This document shows, piece after piece, positions 61,850 through 64,000 of a stretch of DNA of 64,000 nucleotides (its first letter is position 1; every line of letters begins with the position of its first letter). The notes beneath the pieces were generated by a model that saw only the letters and a program-made list of their open reading frames with translations, was not told the origin of the DNA and searched no databases. The stretch comes from Serpentinimonas barnesii (GTDB taxonomy: Bacteria > Pseudomonadota > Gammaproteobacteria > Burkholderiales > Burkholderiaceae_C). The stretch spans positions 16,249-80,248 of the forward strand of contig NZ_BAWN01000019.1 of the NCBI RefSeq assembly GCF_000696225.1, written 5' to 3'. The position numbers and the translations under genes were made by a program.

Positions 61850-61879
61850 ATTATAACCCGCTTCGCACCTGCTCCACAA
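61850..61879 (-). promoter_or_regulatory. Strong promoter of the rpsF operon inside the symporter 3' end
   Basis: On the minus strand TTGTGG (61879-61874), an 18-base spacer and a perfect TATAAT (61855-61850). The spacer and -35 are the last codons of the symporter, and its TAA stop is part of the TATAAT. The leader would be about 78 bases. Confidence 0.65.
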
Positions 61880-63953
61880 GGGCCTGCACGCGCAGCGGCG
61901 GACGGCGCGTCACCAGGCTCACGGCCACCATCACCGCAAAGCCCACCGGCACCCCAAACACCCCGGCCGAGATCGGCTCGATCCCCCACCACAGCTCGAC
62001 CGGCCCCTCGACACCAAAGACCGAACGCAGCCACGGCTGGGTGCTGATCATGTAGTACAGCGTGACCCCAAGGCCGCTGAGCATGCCCAGCACCGCCGCG
62101 CTGCCGGTGGTGCGCTTCCAGAAGATGCCCAGCACCAGCGCCGGGAAAAAGGCGGCTCCGGCGAGCGAGAACGCGGCCGAGACCATGAACAAAATATCGG
62201 CCGGTTTTTGCGCCGCCACATAGGCCGCCGCCAGCGCCACCACCAGCAGCAACACCTTGGAGACCGTGACCCGGCGCGCGGTGGAGGCGTGCGGGTCGAT
62301 CATTTTGTAGTACAGGTCGTGGCTGAGCGCGTTGGCCATGGTCAGCAGCAGCCCGTCGGCGGTTGAGAGCGCCGCCGCCAGCCCACCCGCCGCCACCAGC
62401 GCCGCAATCACATAGGGCAGTCCGGCGATTTCGGGCGCGGCCAGCACGATGATGTCGGAGCCGATGCTGATTTCATTGAGCTGCAGCAGGCCGTCGAGGT
62501 TCACGTCGCTCACACGCAGCAGCTCGGCGTCGATGCGGCTCCAAGCCGCCACCCAGTCGGGCAACTGGTCAAACGGCGTGCCCACCAGCACGTGAAAAAC
62601 CTCGAACTTGACCATCACCGCCAGCGCCGGCGCGCTCACGTAGAGCAGCCCGATGAACAGCAGCGACCACGCCACCGACTGGCGCGCCGCCCGGGCGTCG
62701 GGCACGGTGTAGTAGCGCATCAGGATGTGCGGCAAGGCGGCGGTGCCCACCACCAAGCAAAACACCAGCGCCAAAAAGTTCAGGCGCGACTCGTGAAACG
62801 CCTGCTGCTCGGCCGGGCTGCCGTCGGGGTCGCCGGCAAAAGCCTGCGCGTGCGGCTGCATGCCGCCCAGCGGCAGGGATTTTTGCTGCGCCTCCTGCAA
62901 CTGGCGCTCCCACAGCAGGCGGGCGCTGCGGGGGTCGCGCGGCAGCGCCGCCAAATCCTGCTCGGCTTGGGCAATCAGCGCTGGCGAGGCATTGAAATCG
63001 CGCAGCGCCTGCACCCGCTCGCGCGCCAGCAGCCGCAAGCGCTCCAGCGCCAGCTCCGGGTCTTGCAGCCGCTCTTGCAGCAACTGGGCGCGCTGTTGGT
63101 AGATGGCGCGCACCTGCAGCTCGGCCGGGTCGCGCATCAGCTCCTGCTCGCGCTCGCTGATCTGCTGCAACTGCTGCCCATAGACCAGTTGCGGCAAGGG
63201 CGAGCCGGTCTGCTGCACCGACAGCCACACCACCGGCACCAGGTAGGCGATGATCAGCACAATGTACTGCGCCACCTGGGTCCAGGTGACGGCGCGCATG
63301 CCGCCCAAAAAGGAGCAGACCAAAATCCCGCCCAAACCCAGAAACACGCCGACCTCAAAGGCCACCCCGGTCAGGCGCGAGGTGATCAGCCCGACGCCAT
63401 AGATTTGCGCCACGATATAAACGAAAGAGCACAGGATGGCGGCTGCGATGCCCAACAGGCGCGGCCACAGCCCGCCGTAGCGCTCGGCCAGAAAATCGGG
63501 GATGGTGAACTGCCCAAAACGGCGCAGGTAGGGCGCCATGAAAAAGGCCACCAGGCAATAGCCACCGGTCCAGCCCAGCACAAAGGCCAGCCCGCTGTAG
63601 CCATGCATATAGAGCGTGCCGGCCAAGCCAATAAAGGAGGCAGCCGACATCCAGTCGGCGCTGGTGGCCATGCCGTTGTAAAACGCCGGCACCCGCCGCC
63701 CGGCCACGTAATACTCGACCGGATCGACGGTGCGGCTCATGATGCCGATCGCCGCATAGACCAAAATGTTGCCCAGCAAAAAACTCATGCCGATCCAATG
63801 GCGCGGCAAGCCCATTTGCTCCAGCAGCGCCAGACAGCCCACAAACAGCAAAAAAGCCCCGGTGTAGAGCAAAAAAACCTTGTGCAGTTGCCGCTCAAAG
63901 CTGCGCTGTGCGGCTGGTTTGGCGGGGGGCAGCGAGCTTGGGGGCATGTTCAT
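61851..63953 (-). CDS. Sodium/solute symporter (SSS family) with a large cytosolic or periplasmic insertion
   Basis: 700-residue sodium:solute symporter, acetate-permease-like. The core shows VAGRRVPAFYNGMATSADWMSAASFIG, GWTGGYCLVAFFMAPYLRRFGQFTIPDF and, later, AALSTADGLLLTMANALSHDLY. Between helices, about residues 245-386 form a hydrophilic, Glu/Arg/Leu-rich helical insertion; usual members have a short loop there. The substrate is probably a small carboxylate, but this is not proven. A DUF4212-type partner often precedes such genes; the window ends too soon to tell. Start is the ATG at 63953. Confidence 0.87.
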   Translation of the reverse strand: MNMPPSSLPPAKPAAQRSFERQLHKVFLLYTGAFLLFVGCLALLEQMGLPRHWIGMSFLLGNILVYAAIGIMSRTVDPVEYYVAGRRVPAFYNGMATSADWMSAASFIGLAGTLYMHGYSGLAFVLGWTGGYCLVAFFMAPYLRRFGQFTIPDFLAERYGGLWPRLLGIAAAILCSFVYIVAQIYGVGLITSRLTGVAFEVGVFLGLGGILVCSFLGGMRAVTWTQVAQYIVLIIAYLVPVVWLSVQQTGSPLPQLVYGQQLQQISEREQELMRDPAELQVRAIYQQRAQLLQERLQDPELALERLRLLARERVQALRDFNASPALIAQAEQDLAALPRDPRSARLLWERQLQEAQQKSLPLGGMQPHAQAFAGDPDGSPAEQQAFHESRLNFLALVFCLVVGTAALPHILMRYYTVPDARAARQSVAWSLLFIGLLYVSAPALAVMVKFEVFHVLVGTPFDQLPDWVAAWSRIDAELLRVSDVNLDGLLQLNEISIGSDIIVLAAPEIAGLPYVIAALVAAGGLAAALSTADGLLLTMANALSHDLYYKMIDPHASTARRVTVSKVLLLVVALAAAYVAAQKPADILFMVSAAFSLAGAAFFPALVLGIFWKRTTGSAAVLGMLSGLGVTLYYMISTQPWLRSVFGVEGPVELWWGIEPISAGVFGVPVGFAVMVAVSLVTRRPPLRVQALVEQVRSGL

Positions 63954-64000
63954 TTCAGTGGCGCCCGGCCGCCCGAAGCCACTGAAGCGCCCCCTCGGGG
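63954..64000. repeat. Inverted repeat, Comamonadaceae-type intergenic element (cut by window edge)
   Basis: TTCAGTGGC (63954-63962) and GCCACTGAA (63978-63986) form a 9-bp stem over a GC-rich loop. It is followed by GCGCCCCCTCGGGG, itself the start of a second palindrome that runs past the window. It abuts the symporter start codon. The pattern looks like a dispersed element common between genes in this family; that is from memory, not a search. Confidence 0.5.

Overview
The window is GC-rich, densely coding DNA from a betaproteobacterium of the order Burkholderiales, most likely a Comamonadaceae-type organism. This rests on gene content and order: ndk-rlmN-pilW-rodZ-ispG-hisS-yfgM-bamB-der-hfq-hflX-hflK-hflC in one block, hisZ-purA, rpsF-priB-rpsR-rplI, divergent rluD/bamD, yejABEF next to fabI, and a family-type inverted repeat at the right edge. 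I see no tRNA, rRNA, insertion sequence, prophage or CRISPR array. All recognised genes look intact. No gene-free stretch reaches 300 bases; the longest, about 240 bases (7763-8001 and 19460-19692), hold promoters.

Layout. 1-7.8 kb: start of rpiA, pyrD, rlmB, divergent ABC ATPase/tesA, then hisZ-purA-metC-like on the minus strand. 7.8-17.4 kb: a YbjQ protein, an ICMT-like methyltransferase, mutL, gdhA, a Bcr-type exporter, miaA, a second MFS exporter and a 2-hydroxyacid dehydrogenase. 17.4-26.4 kb: a FimV-like protein, a Crp/Fnr regulator, a phosphotransferase plus acyl-CoA dehydrogenase pair, an orphan GspE/PilB-type ATPase and two small membrane proteins. 26.4-33.0 kb: the yejABEF peptide transporter and fabI. 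33.0-40.5 kb: a heavy-metal RND efflux operon with three extra periplasmic proteins. 40.6-41.2 kb: a Phd/PIN toxin-antitoxin pair. 41.3-54.6 kb: the long housekeeping block hflC...ndk. 54.7-58.6 kb: rluB, scpB, rluD and bamD. 58.6-64 kb: an FGGY kinase, the rpsF-priB-rpsR-rplI operon and a sodium/solute symporter.

How the parts relate. hflC and hisZ-purA are normally neighbours in Burkholderiales. Here they keep the same strand and order but lie 33.5 kb apart, so the segment 7763-41316 looks inserted or rearranged, with the toxin-antitoxin pair at its right border. The most system-like part is the metal efflux operon: a TolC-type channel, an adaptor and an RND pump, plus a His-rich leader protein, a membrane-anchored protein sharing a metal-ligand-rich motif with the adaptor, and a small secreted protein. 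Several genes have a -10 box about 7 bases before the start codon, suggesting leaderless transcripts, and many operon junctions overlap as ATGA or GTGA.
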